Below, piece by piece: positions 13,098 to 13,127 of a DNA stretch of 13,127 bases. The notes below the pieces were generated by a model, which saw only the letters and a program-made list of their open reading frames with translations, was not told where the DNA came from and did no database searches. How positions within the stretch are numbered: the first letter of the stretch is position 1; each line of letters starts with the position of its first letter. The position numbers were made by a program, and so were the translations under genes. This DNA is from DASUHT01 sp051955775 (GTDB lineage Bacteria > Actinomycetota > Thermoleophilia > Gaiellales > JAICJC01), in the NCBI GenBank assembly GCA_051955775.1, contig JBQCGJ010000110.1, forward strand, positions 1 to 13,127, given 5' to 3'.

Positions 13098-13127
13098 TTA
13101 CGAGGCGTACCAGTCGAACGCCTCGGT
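13098..13127 (-). CDS. C-terminal end of an upstream gene of the BMC operon (partial)
   Basis: On the reverse strand one frame is open from the window edge and reads TEAFDWYAS before a TAA at 13100-13098. The stop is 19 bases before the BMC-H start, with the BMC-H ribosome-binding site in between, so this is probably the last gene upstream in the same operon. Nine residues are too few to name a family. Confidence 0.5.
   Translation of the reverse strand, partial: TEAFDWYAS

Overview
This window is high-GC DNA with many GTG starts, GTGA/ATGA stop-start overlaps and lipobox-type lipoproteins. It carries a tandem-GNAT protein of MshD-like architecture, a CU044_5270-like partner of an ECF sigma factor, and comEA/comEC next to leuS. 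Together these suggest an actinobacterium (Actinomycetota). A deep-branching class such as Thermoleophilia is possible, but that is a guess from gene content; no marker here settles it.

Layout from left to right. (1) Positions 1-96 hold the last 31 codons of a forward gene with codon use unlike the rest, followed by about 225 bases with no convincing gene. (2) A reverse-strand competence pair follows: comEA, then comEC overlapping it by 14 bases. ComEC stops after its membrane channel domain and has no metallo-beta-lactamase domain. (3) A full-length leuS lies on the reverse strand, probably with a very short leader. (4) A tight forward operon starts 55 bases from leuS: two crcB/fluC fluoride-channel genes, a protein with three DUF190-like repeats, a tandem GNAT acetyltransferase and a CorA-type metal transporter whose GMN signature reads GQN. 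(5) Converging on it, one base away, is a reverse-strand group: a small Gly/Asp/Asn-rich lipoprotein, a second lipoprotein, an ECF sigma factor and a membrane-anchored CU044_5270-like protein. (6) The last 2.1 kb on the reverse strand is part of a bacterial microcompartment (BMC) operon. In transcription order it holds the end of an unknown gene cut by the window edge, a BMC-H hexamer, a DUF3830 cyclophilin-like protein, an unrecognised helical protein, a BMC-P pentamer and a BMC-T tandem shell protein.

How the genes work together: the BMC operon supplies all three shell building blocks (facet hexamer, trimeric pseudohexamer, vertex pentamer) and interleaves two non-shell proteins with them, so those two are probably cargo or assembly factors. 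The aldehyde dehydrogenase and phosphotransacylase that mark ordinary metabolosomes are not inside the window, and the rest of the operon lies beyond base 13127. The crcB-crcB-DUF190-GNAT-corA operon looks like an ion-homeostasis unit. The sigma/lipoprotein group looks like an envelope-linked regulatory module. The most interesting part is the BMC operon with its DUF3830 protein, its unrecognised helical protein and a BMC-T gene lacking a normal start codon.
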